A model generated the notes under the pieces. That model saw only the letters and a list, made by a program, of their open reading frames with translations. It was not told the DNA's origin and made no database searches. Below, piece after piece: positions 34,120-42,577 of a DNA stretch of 64,000 nucleotides. Within the stretch, counting starts at the first letter, position 1, and each line of letters starts with the position of its first letter. Origin of the DNA: Novosphingobium resinovorum (GTDB lineage: Bacteria; Pseudomonadota; Alphaproteobacteria; Sphingomonadales; Sphingomonadaceae); NCBI RefSeq assembly GCF_001742225.1, contig NZ_CP017075.1:2418001-2482000 (forward strand), read 5' to 3'. Position numbers and translations under genes: made by a program.

Positions 34120-34196
34120 GCCCACCCCCAACCCCTCCCGCTTGCGGGAGGGGAGCGAGACTTACGAAGCCGCAGGCGTAGTTAGTCGCAGCGGGG
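34120..34196. repeat. Intergenic palindromic repeat, family C (copy 1)
   Basis: The core CCCCTCCCGC-TT-GCGGGAGGGG (34132-34153) is a perfect 22-bp palindrome preceded by CCCACCCCCAA. It lies in the divergent gap between the HerA-like gene and pabBC. Confidence 0.88.
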
Positions 34197-34238
34197 TGTG
34201 CACAGCGGCAAACTCCCGCTAAAGGCCCGCCCGATCCC

Positions 34239-36035
34239 ATGACCGACCCTTTCGTCCTCCTCGATGACGCCCGCAGCGAAGGCGCCGCCGATGCCCGGCT
34301 CTACCGCGGCGCCCGCGAAACCGTAGTGGCGATGCGCGGTGACGAAGTGCTGCCCGCGCTGGAGCGTCTGCAGGCCCTCTCGCGGCAGGGCCTGCATTTG
34401 GCGGGCTACATGACCTACGAGGCCGGACTGGCGCTGGAACCGCGCCTCGCCGGGCGCTTGCGGGAAACCGGTGCCCCGCTGCTGTGGTTCGGCGCCTTCG
34501 AGGGGTACGAGACGCTTTCTCCCGCCCAGGTCCCGCTCTGGCTGGTCGCCGGTGCCGGGCCGGAGCGCCCCGCCATCGGGCCGCTGGAGCCGCAAGTCGA
34601 TCTCGGCGGCTACGAACGGGCCTTCGCCGCTATCCACGGCGCGATTCAAGCGGGCGACATCTACCAGGCGAACCTCACGCTGCCGCTTGCAGGCCCGTGG
34701 AGCGGCGACCCGCTGGCGCTCTACGCCGCGCTGCGCCCGCGCGCGGCGGCCGGTTACGGCGCGGTCATCCACGACGGCGCGCGCTGGCACCTCAGCTTCT
34801 CGCCGGAGCTGTTCTTCAGCCTTTCGGGCCGCGAGGCGGAAGTGCGCCCGATGAAAGGCACCCGCCCGCGCGGCCGCGATGCCGCCGGCGATGCCGCGCT
34901 GGCCGCCGATCTTGCCGCCAGCGCCAAGGACCGCGCCGAGAACCTGATGATCCTCGACCTCATGCGCAACGACCTGTCGCGCGTGGCCGAGCCGGGCAGC
35001 GTCCGGGTGGAAAACCCTTTCGCGATCGAGAGCTACCCCACCGTCCACCAGATGGTCTCAACAGTGCGCGCCACGCTTCCCGAGGGGCGCGGCGGACTCG
35101 ACCTTTTGCGTGCCCTGTTCCCCTGCGGCTCGATCACCGGAGCGCCCAAGATCCGCGCCATGGAACTGATCGCCGAAGCCGAGCGGACACCGCGCGGGCT
35201 TTACTGCGGTTCTATCGGTTATCTCGAACCCTCTGGCGATGCGGCTTTCAATGTGGCAATCCGCACTCTGCGTCTCGACCGTGACGGTCGCGCTGTCCTA
35301 GGGGTCGGGTCCGCCGTGGTCGCGGATTCGCAAGCGCTTCCCGAATGGCGGGAATGTCTGGTCAAAGGGGGTTTCGTGCGAGAGTCGCAAGTGCAGGTTG
35401 CCGGAGAAGTGGTGTCGCCTGCCAGCTTCGATCTGATCGAGACGATGCGCTTCACGCCCGAAGACGGCATCGCGCTGCTTGAGCCGCACCTTGAACGCAT
35501 AGCTGCGAGCGCCGCGACGCTGGGCTTCGGCTTCGACCGGCATGCGGTGCGCAACGCCATCCAGGCGCTGTGTTTCGAGGCGGAAGCCGCATCGAAGCTG
35601 CGCCTTGTGGTCGGCCGGACCGGGGCATTCTCGCTCGAACTGTCCGAGTTGCCCGCTCCTCTGACGGAGCCCGCCACCGTCGCGGCACTGCGCCTGCCGG
35701 TCGACAGCGGCGACTGGCGGCTCGCCCACAAGACCACCGATCGCGGCTTCTACGACAAGGGCCTCGAAGTGGCGCGCGCGAACGGCGCGGACGAGGCGAT
35801 CCTGCTGCGCGACGACGGCCTCGTCACCGAGGGCTGCTTCACCAACCTGTTCGTCGAGAGCGGCGGCATGCTGCTGACCCCGCCCGCGGCGCTGGGCCTG
35901 CTGCCGGGCGTGCTGCGCCGTTCGCTGCTGGATTCGGGCCGCGCGGTGGAAGCGCAGCTGACGCTGGACGATCTGGCGGGTGGGTTCTTCATCGGCAATG
36001 CCCTGCGCGGGCTGATCCCGGCTCGGCTGCTGTAA
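34239..36035 (+). CDS. pabBC: Fused aminodeoxychorismate synthase component I / aminodeoxychorismate lyase (PabB-PabC)
   Basis: This 598-residue fusion makes p-aminobenzoate for folate. Residues about 1-385 are the chorismate-binding synthase (IQAGDIYQANLTLPL, PMKGTRPRG, LMRNDLSRVAEPGSV, GSITGAPKIRAMELI). Residues about 395-598 are a class IV aminotransferase-like lyase with a PLP lysine in AHKTTDRGFY and LVTEGCFTNLFVE. The glutaminase subunit PabA is not in the window. The fused arrangement is common in alphaproteobacteria. It lies alone between repeats C and A. Confidence 0.93.
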   Translation: MTDPFVLLDDARSEGAADARLYRGARETVVAMRGDEVLPALERLQALSRQGLHLAGYMTYEAGLALEPRLAGRLRETGAPLLWFGAFEGYETLSPAQVPLWLVAGAGPERPAIGPLEPQVDLGGYERAFAAIHGAIQAGDIYQANLTLPLAGPWSGDPLALYAALRPRAAAGYGAVIHDGARWHLSFSPELFFSLSGREAEVRPMKGTRPRGRDAAGDAALAADLAASAKDRAENLMILDLMRNDLSRVAEPGSVRVENPFAIESYPTVHQMVSTVRATLPEGRGGLDLLRALFPCGSITGAPKIRAMELIAEAERTPRGLYCGSIGYLEPSGDAAFNVAIRTLRLDRDGRAVLGVGSAVVADSQALPEWRECLVKGGFVRESQVQVAGEVVSPASFDLIETMRFTPEDGIALLEPHLERIAASAATLGFGFDRHAVRNAIQALCFEAEAASKLRLVVGRTGAFSLELSELPAPLTEPATVAALRLPVDSGDWRLAHKTTDRGFYDKGLEVARANGADEAILLRDDGLVTEGCFTNLFVESGGMLLTPPAALGLLPGVLRRSLLDSGRAVEAQLTLDDLAGGFFIGNALRGLIPARLL

Positions 36036-36056
36036 ATGGTAGATGTTCGGCCTGAT

Positions 36057-36136
36057 GGGGCTTCGACAAGCTCAGCCTGAGCGGTTTTGAGAGCAGGTCT
36101 TTAAATTCCGCTCAGGCTGAGCTTGTCGAAGCCCCC
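36057..36136. repeat. Intergenic palindromic repeat, family A (copy 3)
   Basis: GGCTTCGACAAGCTCAGCC and the exact inverse GGCTGAGCTTGTCGAAGCC form a near-perfect hairpin around a 30-bp centre. It separates pabBC from the aminotransferase gene. Confidence 0.92.
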
Positions 36137-36187
36137 GCCGGACGATGCTTTGCGATCCTCGGCTCCTGTTCTAAGAGACGCCCCACA

Positions 36188-37354
36188 ATGCACCTGTCCA
36201 CCGCCCTTTCCCGCATCGCCCCGTCGCAGACCACGGCGATGACCGACCGCGCCACCCAGCTTCGCGAAGCGGGGCGCGACATCATATCGCTTTCCGTGGG
36301 TGAGCCCGACTTCGCCACTCCGCCGCATGTGCTGGAGGCCGCCAAGGCCGCGCTCGACGGCGGCCAGACGAAATACACGCCGGTCGGCGGCACCTCGCGG
36401 CTCAAGCAGGCCGCCGCGCTGCACTTCGCGCGCGACCTCGGGATCGAGGTTCCCGTGTCGCAGGTGACCGTCAGCGCGGGCGGCAAGCAGGCGATCTTCC
36501 ACGCCATGCTTGCAACCATCAGTGAGGGTGACGAGGTGATCGTCCCTGCTCCATGGTGGGTCAGCTACCCGGAAATCGTGCGCTTCGCGGGCGGCAAGGT
36601 GGTGCCGCTGCACACCCACGCCAAGGACAACTTCCGCTTCACGCCCGCAGACCTCGAAGCGCAGATCGGGCCGAATACCTTGTGGGTGCTCCTCAACAGC
36701 CCCGGCAACCCAACCGGCGCCTGCCTGCCTGCGGAAACGCTGCTCGGCATCGGCGAAGTGCTGCGCCATCATCCGCGCGTGCTGGTCCTGTCGGACGATA
36801 TCTACGCGCCGATCAACTATACAGGCGGCCCGCATGCCACGCTGGCGAACCTGTGCCCGGACCTTGCCGACCGCATCCTGACCGTCTCGGGCGTTTCCAA
36901 GAGCCACGCGATGACGGGTTTCCGCATCGGCGTCGCCGCCGGGCCGGAGTGGCTGATCAAGGCGATGGAGCGACTGCAGTCGCACTCCTCGGGCAATCCC
37001 TGCTCGATCAGCCAGGCCGCCGCCGTCGCCGCGTTCGAGGGGCCGCAGGATTTCCTCGGCCAGTGGTGCGAACGCTTCCGCGCCCGACGCGATCTGGTGG
37101 TCTCGGCGATCAACGCGATCCCCGGCCTGTCGACGCCGGTGCCCGACGGCGCCTTCTACTGCATGGTCGATGCCGCGCCGTTGATGGAGCGCTTCGGTGA
37201 CGACGCCAAGCTGGCGCTGCACCTGCTGGACCACGGCGTTGCGATCGTGCCGGCCTCGGCCTTCGGCGGCAAGGGCGGCTTCCGCATCAGCTTCGCGGCG
37301 GACGAGGCGAAGCTGATAGAGGCCTGCAGGCGGATTGCCGAAGCGGTGGGTTGA
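36188..37354 (+). CDS. Class I pyridoxal-phosphate aminotransferase (aspartate aminotransferase-like)
   Basis: The 388-residue enzyme has the fold type I pattern: SVGEPDFATPPHV near the N-terminus, YTPVGGTSRLKQA, NSPGNPTGACLP (PLP-binding Asn), DDIYAPINY, and the Schiff-base lysine about 238 in SGVSKSHAMTGFRIG. It belongs to the AAT-Ib subgroup, which acts on aspartate or related amino acids, in some cases prephenate. The substrate is not settled by sequence alone. It is a single-gene unit bounded by repeats A and C. Confidence 0.9.
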   Translation: MHLSTALSRIAPSQTTAMTDRATQLREAGRDIISLSVGEPDFATPPHVLEAAKAALDGGQTKYTPVGGTSRLKQAAALHFARDLGIEVPVSQVTVSAGGKQAIFHAMLATISEGDEVIVPAPWWVSYPEIVRFAGGKVVPLHTHAKDNFRFTPADLEAQIGPNTLWVLLNSPGNPTGACLPAETLLGIGEVLRHHPRVLVLSDDIYAPINYTGGPHATLANLCPDLADRILTVSGVSKSHAMTGFRIGVAAGPEWLIKAMERLQSHSSGNPCSISQAAAVAAFEGPQDFLGQWCERFRARRDLVVSAINAIPGLSTPVPDGAFYCMVDAAPLMERFGDDAKLALHLLDHGVAIVPASAFGGKGGFRISFAADEAKLIEACRRIAEAVG

Positions 37355-37359
37355 GGTAA

Positions 37360-37470
37360 GGCCCACCCCCAACCCCTCCCGCAAGCGGGAGGGGAGACGA
37401 GAATATCACCCTCTCGCTTGCGGGAGGGTCGGGAGGCTTGGTCCGAAGGGACCTAGCCGGACGGGGTGGG
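37360..37470. repeat. Intergenic palindromic repeat, family C (copy 2)
   Basis: CCCCTCCCGCAAGCGGGAGGGG occurs here as a perfect palindrome with CCCACCCCCAA before it. A second, partial unit CTCGCTTGCGGGAGGG follows, giving a double element. Confidence 0.88.
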
Positions 37471-37497
37471 CAAGTACCGCTCAAGACGAAAGAAACG

Positions 37498-38202
37498 ATG
37501 ATGCAACTCGAAATCCTCTTCGAAGACGGCGAAGCGCTCGTCATCGACAAGCCTGCGGGCCTTCCGCTCGACCGTCCCCGCGCGGGCGGCCAGTGCCTGG
37601 AAGACCGGCTCGACGAACTCAAGCTCGGCTTTCACCGCGAACCCGCGCCGGTCCACCGCCTCGACCAGGCCACCTCGGGCTGCCTGCTGCTGGCGCGCAA
37701 CCCCAAGGCGCTCAAGCGTTTCTCCGCCGCTTTCGAGGAGCGCACAGTCGAAAAGCGCTACCTCGGCATCGTCGCGGGCGAAGTCGCCGAAGACGAGGGC
37801 ACGATCGCGCTGAACCTTTCCAAGGTCAGCACCGCGAAGGATGGCTGGCGCATGATCCCCGCGCGCAAGGGCAAGCCCGCCGTCACCCACTGGCGCAAGC
37901 TGGACGCAAGGAACGGCCTCACCCTCGTCGAATTCCGCCCGGAAACCGGCCGCACGCACCAGATCCGCGTCCATGCCGCCTCGGGCCTCGGCTTCCCGCT
38001 GCTGGGCGATCCGGTCTACGGGACCAAGAGCGGCGCCCCGCGCACCATGCTCCACGCGGCGGGCCTGACGGTGCCGCGCGGCGGAGAGAAGGCGCCGATC
38101 GTCGCCGTAGCCCCCCTGCCCGCCGACTTCGCCGCTTTCGGCTTTGCGGACATCGCGTCCGAAGCCCCGTCCCAACCCGTGCCCGAATCTCCCGATGAAT
38201 GA
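37498..38202 (+). CDS. RluA family pseudouridine synthase
   Basis: The 234-residue enzyme isomerises uridine to pseudouridine in rRNA or tRNA. It has VIDKPAGLPLDRP near the N-terminus, catalytic Asp about 56 in HRLDQATSGCLL, and RTHQIRVHAASGLGFPLLGDPVYG in the C-terminal part. No S4 RNA-binding domain is present, so it resembles the short RluA/TruC type. Its stop overlaps the ATG of the ArfB-like gene (ATGA), linking two ribosome-related functions. Starts at 37498 and 37501 are both possible. Confidence 0.92.
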   Translation: MMQLEILFEDGEALVIDKPAGLPLDRPRAGGQCLEDRLDELKLGFHREPAPVHRLDQATSGCLLLARNPKALKRFSAAFEERTVEKRYLGIVAGEVAEDEGTIALNLSKVSTAKDGWRMIPARKGKPAVTHWRKLDARNGLTLVEFRPETGRTHQIRVHAASGLGFPLLGDPVYGTKSGAPRTMLHAAGLTVPRGGEKAPIVAVAPLPADFAAFGFADIASEAPSQPVPESPDE

Positions 38203-38615
38203 GCGATCTTGAGGCCACGATAGGCCGCGCGCAGGCGCTGGCGAGCGAGAGCTTCATCGCCTCCGCCGGTCCGGGCGGCCAGAACGTCAACAAAGTGGCG
38301 ACGGCGGTGCAACTGCGCCTCGACGTCTATGCGCTGCGATTGATCCCGCCGGTCTTCGCGCGGCTGAAGGAACTGGCCGGCAGCCGCATGACCGCGCGCG
38401 GCGAACTGGTCTTCACCGCGCGCCGCTTCCGCACGCAGGAAGCCAACCGCGCCGACGCGCGCGAGCGGTTGGCCGAAATGCTCACCGAAGCACACAAGCT
38501 GCCCGAAAAACGCGCCAAGAGCCGTCTCAACCGCGTCGGCAAGGAGCAGCGCCTGAAAGGCAAGAAGCTGCGCGGCTCGGTCAAGGCCGGGCGCGGCAAA
38601 GTCAGCTTCGATTGA
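38199..38615 (+). CDS. arfB: Peptidyl-tRNA hydrolase ArfB (ribosome rescue)
   Basis: The 138-residue protein releases nascent chains from stalled ribosomes. It carries the release-factor loop GPGGQNVNK (GGQ at about 26-28) and the basic tail RLNRVGKEQRLKGKKLRGSVK, which in ArfB enters the empty mRNA channel. Length and domain order are standard. It starts inside the last codons of the pseudouridine synthase gene and is presumably translationally coupled. Confidence 0.95.
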   Translation: MSDLEATIGRAQALASESFIASAGPGGQNVNKVATAVQLRLDVYALRLIPPVFARLKELAGSRMTARGELVFTARRFRTQEANRADARERLAEMLTEAHKLPEKRAKSRLNRVGKEQRLKGKKLRGSVKAGRGKVSFD

Positions 38616-38813
38616 TTACTGCGCAGCCTCGCTAGCCTGCGCCTCGGCAGGGGCGACGGCCTCCGCAGGCGGCCGCCGCTCATCCAGCATCGCTGCCGCC
38701 TCGTCGAGCGCGCGGGCCTCGCCCATCGTCACGCCGCCCGGACCGGGCGCGGTGTCGGACTTCGAGCAGGCGGCCAGTGCAAGCACGGCCATGGCGAGGC
38801 AGGCGGTTTTCAT
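38616..38813 (-). CDS. Small lipoprotein of unknown function
   Basis: The 65-residue product has a short signal peptide with lipobox LAAC (Cys about 16), followed by about 50 mostly alanine/glutamate/proline residues with no recognisable domain. It converges head-on with arfB with no space between the stops. Nothing in the sequence indicates its function. Confidence 0.6.
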   Translation of the reverse strand: MKTACLAMAVLALAACSKSDTAPGPGGVTMGEARALDEAAAMLDERRPPAEAVAPAEAQASEAAQ

Positions 38814-38837
38814 GCCCCGCTCATAGCCGCGAAGAGG

Positions 38838-39251
38838 TCAGGCGTCGATAACCCGGGTATGCGGATGATGCTTGTCGAGATGCTTGCGGATGATCTTGAG
38901 GTTGCGGCTGTTCGAGCGGAACAGGAAGTCGAACAGGTCGCCCGCCACGGGGATCGCACCGACCAGCGTATCGAACCCGACATTGGCGGTCATGCGCGCC
39001 AGCTGCCATTTCGACATGCCGAGATTACGCGCCTCCCACACGATGTAGAGACCCATGGCGGCCGCGATCAGGTCACCTGCGACCGGCACCAGTCCGATCA
39101 CGGCGTCAAGGCCGACCTCCCGGCGGATGCCCGGTACGACGAAGGCACGCTCCAGCACGCGTTCCAGCGCCTCTACCCGGCGGCGGATCGAAACGGGATC
39201 GTTGCCGAGCGGAACCTCGAAGTCCATGCGCCGTGCCGATTGCGTAACCAC
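38838..39251 (-). CDS. DUF4112 domain protein
   Basis: The protein has 137 residues with two hydrophobic segments sharing the motif pattern GLDAVIGLVPVAGDLIAAAMG and GFDTLVGAIPVAGDLFDFLF, typical of DUF4112. It is probably a small inner-membrane protein with two hairpin-like helices. The function is unknown. The GTG at 39251 has GAGGCGGG upstream; ATG 39227 is an alternative. Confidence 0.85.
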   Translation of the reverse strand: MVTQSARRMDFEVPLGNDPVSIRRRVEALERVLERAFVVPGIRREVGLDAVIGLVPVAGDLIAAAMGLYIVWEARNLGMSKWQLARMTANVGFDTLVGAIPVAGDLFDFLFRSNSRNLKIIRKHLDKHHPHTRVIDA

Positions 39252-39299
39252 GTGTCTACCCGCCTCTTGTCGAACAGCGGCCTCGGGTGCCGCAGACTT

Positions 39300-40820
39300 C
39301 TATTTGGGAAGCCAGGCCAGCGGCATCAAGGGATGCCAGCCCCAGGGGTTCGCCGAGAACCCGTCCACACTTCCGCGAACCAGCGACCAGCGGATCGGCG
39401 TGCCGAAGGGAATGAAGACGTTGGCGCCGGTCAGTTCGGCCTCGGCCTCGGTCAGCAGCGCGGCGCGCTCTGCGGGGGTGGAAGCCGCCCCGGCCTCGGC
39501 CACCCGCGCATCGGCCTCCTGCGAGCAGAGCCCGCGGCGCGCATGACAGGACAGGCGATTGAGATACCACGCCGCGCGCGGATAACGGGCGACGTCGTCG
39601 ATCAGCGCGAGGTCGGCCCTGTCCACGTCTTTCGCCCGGTCCAGCCCGACCCCGATCGCCGCGAAATCCCCTGCGAGCCGATTGAACAGCGCGGTGGCGC
39701 CCACGCCTTCGGGCAGCCAGAGGCTCAGGCGGAGGCGAGGCGTTCCCGATGCGGGCACCGATGCGGCCACCGATGCGGAATGCTGTTCCGTCGGCGGTTG
39801 CCACGCCCTCACGCGCGCAGCGGCGACAGCGCGGCGCTGTTCGAGGGTCTGCTCGCCCCAGCGTTCGCCGATGGTGCCGAGATCGCCGTCGAGGCTGGGC
39901 GTGACGATGCGCGTGGTCGCGGCCCAGCCGCCGACGCCGAAGGGCGAGATCAGTCCCTCCCGGTCGACCGCCATGGCCAGCGCCTCGCGGTTGGCGGGCT
40001 CGGACAGGAAGCCCTTGTCGTTCATCACCTGCAGCCCGAACAGGCCGACCACCGGATCGAGCTGGATCGTCCCGCGCAGGATGCCGACCGAGCGGGTCTG
40101 CAGGAAATCCTGGATGCGTCCGCCGAGCACGAGATCGACGCTGCCGTCGTTGAAAGCCGCCACCGCCTGCGCGCCCGGCAGCGCGCGCAAGTGGATCTGC
40201 CGCGTGCGCTCCGCCCACTTGTCGATCGGCGGCATGCCCAGCTTCGCCGGATCGATCGCGCTGAGCGTCGCCATGCTGCCCGCGCGCGTCACGCTCATCG
40301 GGCCGGTGCCCCGGCCCTTGCGGTAGAGGCCCAGTTCCGGCTGCGCCAGCAGCTGGAGCAGATAGGGCGTCGGCCGCGCGAGGCGGATCTCGATCACGCG
40401 CCCGGTCATCGCGCGCACTTCGTCTATGCCTGACAGATCATGCGCCAAAGGCCCGTCATCGAGCGCCTTGAGCGCGGCATTGATCGCCCGGCGCGCCGAA
40501 TCGGCAGTGATCGGCTCGCCGGTGACCCAGTTACCGTCGCGCAGGCGGAAGATGTAGCTCTGTCCGTCGTCGGTGACGATCCAGCGATCCGCGAGCGCCG
40601 GGATCACCCGCCCCGCATCGTCGAAGGCGACCAGCCCCTCCACCGTCGAGGCGCGGACCAGTACGGCTCCGGCCGAGAGATCGGAACTTTCGGAGAAGGG
40701 ATCGCCGGGCTGGCCGACCACGGCGACGCCCAGCGCCGAGTTATCGTAGCCGCTGCAGGAGGCGAGCGTGAAGGCGGCCGCAACGGCCAGCACCCGCGAG
40801 GCTTGGCGCTTGGACAGCAT
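39300..40820 (-). CDS. Family 5 ABC transporter substrate-binding lipoprotein (oligopeptide-type), orphan
   Basis: The 506-residue protein has a signal peptide and lipobox LASC (Cys about 22). It then shows the SBP_bac_5 fold: EGLVAFDDAGRVIPALADRW, YIFRLRDGNWVTGEPITADSARR and MNDKGFLSEPANREALAMAVDR. Such proteins bind peptides, nickel or sugars for ABC importers. No permease or ATPase gene is nearby, so it must work with distant subunits or have another role. In the middle there is a low-complexity insert (about 345-365). Confidence 0.85.
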   Translation of the reverse strand: MLSKRQASRVLAVAAAFTLASCSGYDNSALGVAVVGQPGDPFSESSDLSAGAVLVRASTVEGLVAFDDAGRVIPALADRWIVTDDGQSYIFRLRDGNWVTGEPITADSARRAINAALKALDDGPLAHDLSGIDEVRAMTGRVIEIRLARPTPYLLQLLAQPELGLYRKGRGTGPMSVTRAGSMATLSAIDPAKLGMPPIDKWAERTRQIHLRALPGAQAVAAFNDGSVDLVLGGRIQDFLQTRSVGILRGTIQLDPVVGLFGLQVMNDKGFLSEPANREALAMAVDREGLISPFGVGGWAATTRIVTPSLDGDLGTIGERWGEQTLEQRRAVAAARVRAWQPPTEQHSASVAASVPASGTPRLRLSLWLPEGVGATALFNRLAGDFAAIGVGLDRAKDVDRADLALIDDVARYPRAAWYLNRLSCHARRGLCSQEADARVAEAGAASTPAERAALLTEAEAELTGANVFIPFGTPIRWSLVRGSVDGFSANPWGWHPLMPLAWLPK

Positions 40821-40885
40821 GGAACAGGGAGTAGCCGATTTCCCGCGCCTCGCAACCGGCGCGCGGGATTTTTCCGCTTTCCCTC

Positions 40886-41260
40886 TCAGATCTTGCGCAG
40901 GAGCGTCGCGTCGGTCGTCGGGGCCTGGTAGTTGCGCAAGTAATCGGGGGTCATATGCTCGACCCGCCCGGCCTGGCCGGCCTGCGCGCGGGCGAGGCGC
41001 GGATCGATGTCCTCGCGGAAAGCGACGCCGAAGCGGCTTTCCTGCACCCAGGCGACCGAGCCTTCGACCCAGCCGATATTGCGGATGTTGACCGAGACGA
41101 CGGTACCGCGCACGACGCGCACGTTGCCTTCGCCCATCATGCCGCCGGCCGAGAGGTTGCGCACCTTGATCCGGAAATCGCCGTCGAGACCGTCCACGCG
41201 AAGGTCAGCCATGAGGAACAGGCTGTCGCGCGCAATCTGCCGATTTTCACCTTGGTTCAT
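40886..41260 (-). CDS. PilZ domain protein
   Basis: The 124-residue protein resembles PilZ domains that bind cyclic di-GMP. The second half of the motif is visible as NLSAGGMMG (D/NxSxxG) followed by hydrophobic beta strands ending in FGVAFRE. The first RxxxR motif is only loosely met by NRQIARDS. It may adjust motility or polysaccharide production; no target is adjacent. Confidence 0.75.
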   Translation of the reverse strand: MNQGENRQIARDSLFLMADLRVDGLDGDFRIKVRNLSAGGMMGEGNVRVVRGTVVSVNIRNIGWVEGSVAWVQESRFGVAFREDIDPRLARAQAGQAGRVEHMTPDYLRNYQAPTTDATLLRKI

Positions 41261-41377
41261 GCGATCTTCGTCCGGGGCGTTTCAAAATGCACGTCACGAT
41301 CGTGCCGCCAATGCGCGGCAAACTACCGTGCTTTGGCCCGTATTCCTAGCCGCCATTGGCAAACAAAGGCTTAATGT

Positions 41378-41405
41378 CCCGGCTCCGGACAGAGTCGGAG
41401 CCGGG
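41378..41405 (-). terminator. Strong hairpin downstream of dksA
   Basis: CCCGGCTCCG (41378-41387) and CGGAGCCGGG (41396-41405) form a perfect 10-bp stem with an 8-nt loop, 50 bp past the dksA stop. No clear T-run follows leftward, so termination is likely but not certain. Confidence 0.5.
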
Positions 41406-41456
41406 TCTTGACCTTGTTTGTCGGAATTGCAGCACCGGGCCGGTGCCGCGATCCAA

Positions 41457-41915
41457 TCAGTCGTCGCGCGAGACTTTTTCGCGGCGCTCGTGCGCTTCCT
41501 GCGCCTCGACCGTCATGGTCGCGATCGGACGCGCTTCGAGACGACCGAGGCCGATCGGCTCGCCGGTGACCTCGCAGTAGCCGTATTCGCCTTCCTCGAT
41601 ACGGCGCATGGCCGAATCGATCTTGGCGATCAGCTTGCGCTGGCGGTCGCGGGTGCGCAGTTCGATACCCCAGTCGGTCTCGCTCGAGGCGCGGTCGTTG
41701 AGGTCGGGTTCGCGAATCGGGCCGTCCTGCAACTGCTGCAGCGTGCCCGCTGCCGCATCGAGGATCGACTTTTTCCATGCCAGAAGCAGCCGCCGGAAAT
41801 AATCCTGCTGTGCCTCATTCATGTATTCTTCGTCAGGTTCGGAAATGTAGGCGCCGCCAATTGCACGCTTTGCCTTGGCGAGTACATCAATTTCGTCAGC
41901 TAGGGCCGTTGCCAT
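41457..41915 (-). CDS. dksA: RNA polymerase-binding transcription factor DksA
   Basis: The 152-residue protein enters the secondary channel of RNA polymerase and, with ppGpp, resets rRNA and amino acid promoters. An N-terminal coiled coil (about 35-110) contains the loop acidic residues (DLNDRASSETD). The C-terminal finger reads YGYCEVTGEPIGLGRLEARPI, with only the first cysteine of the usual four. This incomplete zinc site is a known alphaproteobacterial variation. ATG 41915 was chosen because the family N-terminus (MATALADEID) starts there; the upstream open frame is not coding. Confidence 0.93.
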   Translation of the reverse strand: MATALADEIDVLAKAKRAIGGAYISEPDEEYMNEAQQDYFRRLLLAWKKSILDAAAGTLQQLQDGPIREPDLNDRASSETDWGIELRTRDRQRKLIAKIDSAMRRIEEGEYGYCEVTGEPIGLGRLEARPIATMTVEAQEAHERREKVSRDD

Positions 41916-42240
41916 CCAGAGAAACTCCGCAGTGCTTCCACAGATCGCCAACGCCCTGCAGCCCCGAATTTTTTCCGGTAACCGTACAACGATCCGCAGT
42001 TGAGGCGGCCTATAATTCCGCACTCTTGACCGCACAAGCGTATATCCGTGGCGATCCACAAAATTCTTAACGCCGTCTCCGGGTGACACAGAGTTAATCC
42101 GCAGGCGGGACCTGCTCGCAGTCGCCGTTAACCATTTCTTGATCGCCGTCGGACAGATTGGCCAAATCGAACGCAGGGGCCATTTGCAAACGATTGAGGT
42201 CCACGCGGTCACAACCCTTTTTGAAGGCACGGGGATTACG
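41916..42240. other. 325-bp divergent gap between dksA and the Sel1-like gene
   Basis: No gene is seen here. It should hold the dksA promoter and that of the Sel1-like gene. A CtrA-like box at 42128-42142 is the only site recognised. Confidence 0.6.
42128..42142 (+). promoter_or_regulatory. Candidate CtrA-binding box
   Basis: TTAA-CCATTTC-TTGA fits the alphaproteobacterial CtrA consensus TTAA-N7-TTAA with one mismatch. It lies about 98 bp upstream of the Sel1-like ATG. A single degenerate match can occur by chance. Confidence 0.3.
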
Positions 42241-42576
42241 ATGGAAACTGTCTGGATTAACCAGGATCTCGCCACGCCGGCCGCCGCGAACGACTTCGCA
42301 GGCGACATGCTCATCGCCGAGGCGCTGTCCGCCGCCGCGCAGGGAGATGCTTCGGCTTATTTCGATCTCGGTGTCGCATTCTCGACCGGCAGCCACGGCG
42401 CCCCCTGCGACCTCATCGAAGCGCACAAGTGGTTCAACCTCGCCGCCGTGGGCGGGCACGAGGAAGCCACCGTCTGCCGCGCTGAAGTCGCCGACGACAT
42501 GACGGCCCGTGAAATCGCGGAAGCCCAGCGCCGCGCGCGCCAGTGGCTGGGCGCGACGGTCCGCAAGGCTGCCTGA
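42241..42576 (+). CDS. Small Sel1/TPR-like repeat protein
   Basis: The 111-residue protein contains one to two Sel1-type repeats: AEALSAAAQGDASAYFDLGVAF and LIEAHKWFNLAAVGGHEEA. Sel1 repeats form helical scaffolds for protein binding. No signal peptide is present, so it is probably cytoplasmic. ATG 42241 follows GGGGATTACG and is preferred to upstream starts. It converges with the GNAT gene, the stops lying 1 bp apart. Confidence 0.8.
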   Translation: METVWINQDLATPAAANDFAGDMLIAEALSAAAQGDASAYFDLGVAFSTGSHGAPCDLIEAHKWFNLAAVGGHEEATVCRAEVADDMTAREIAEAQRRARQWLGATVRKAA

Positions 42577-42577
42577 G

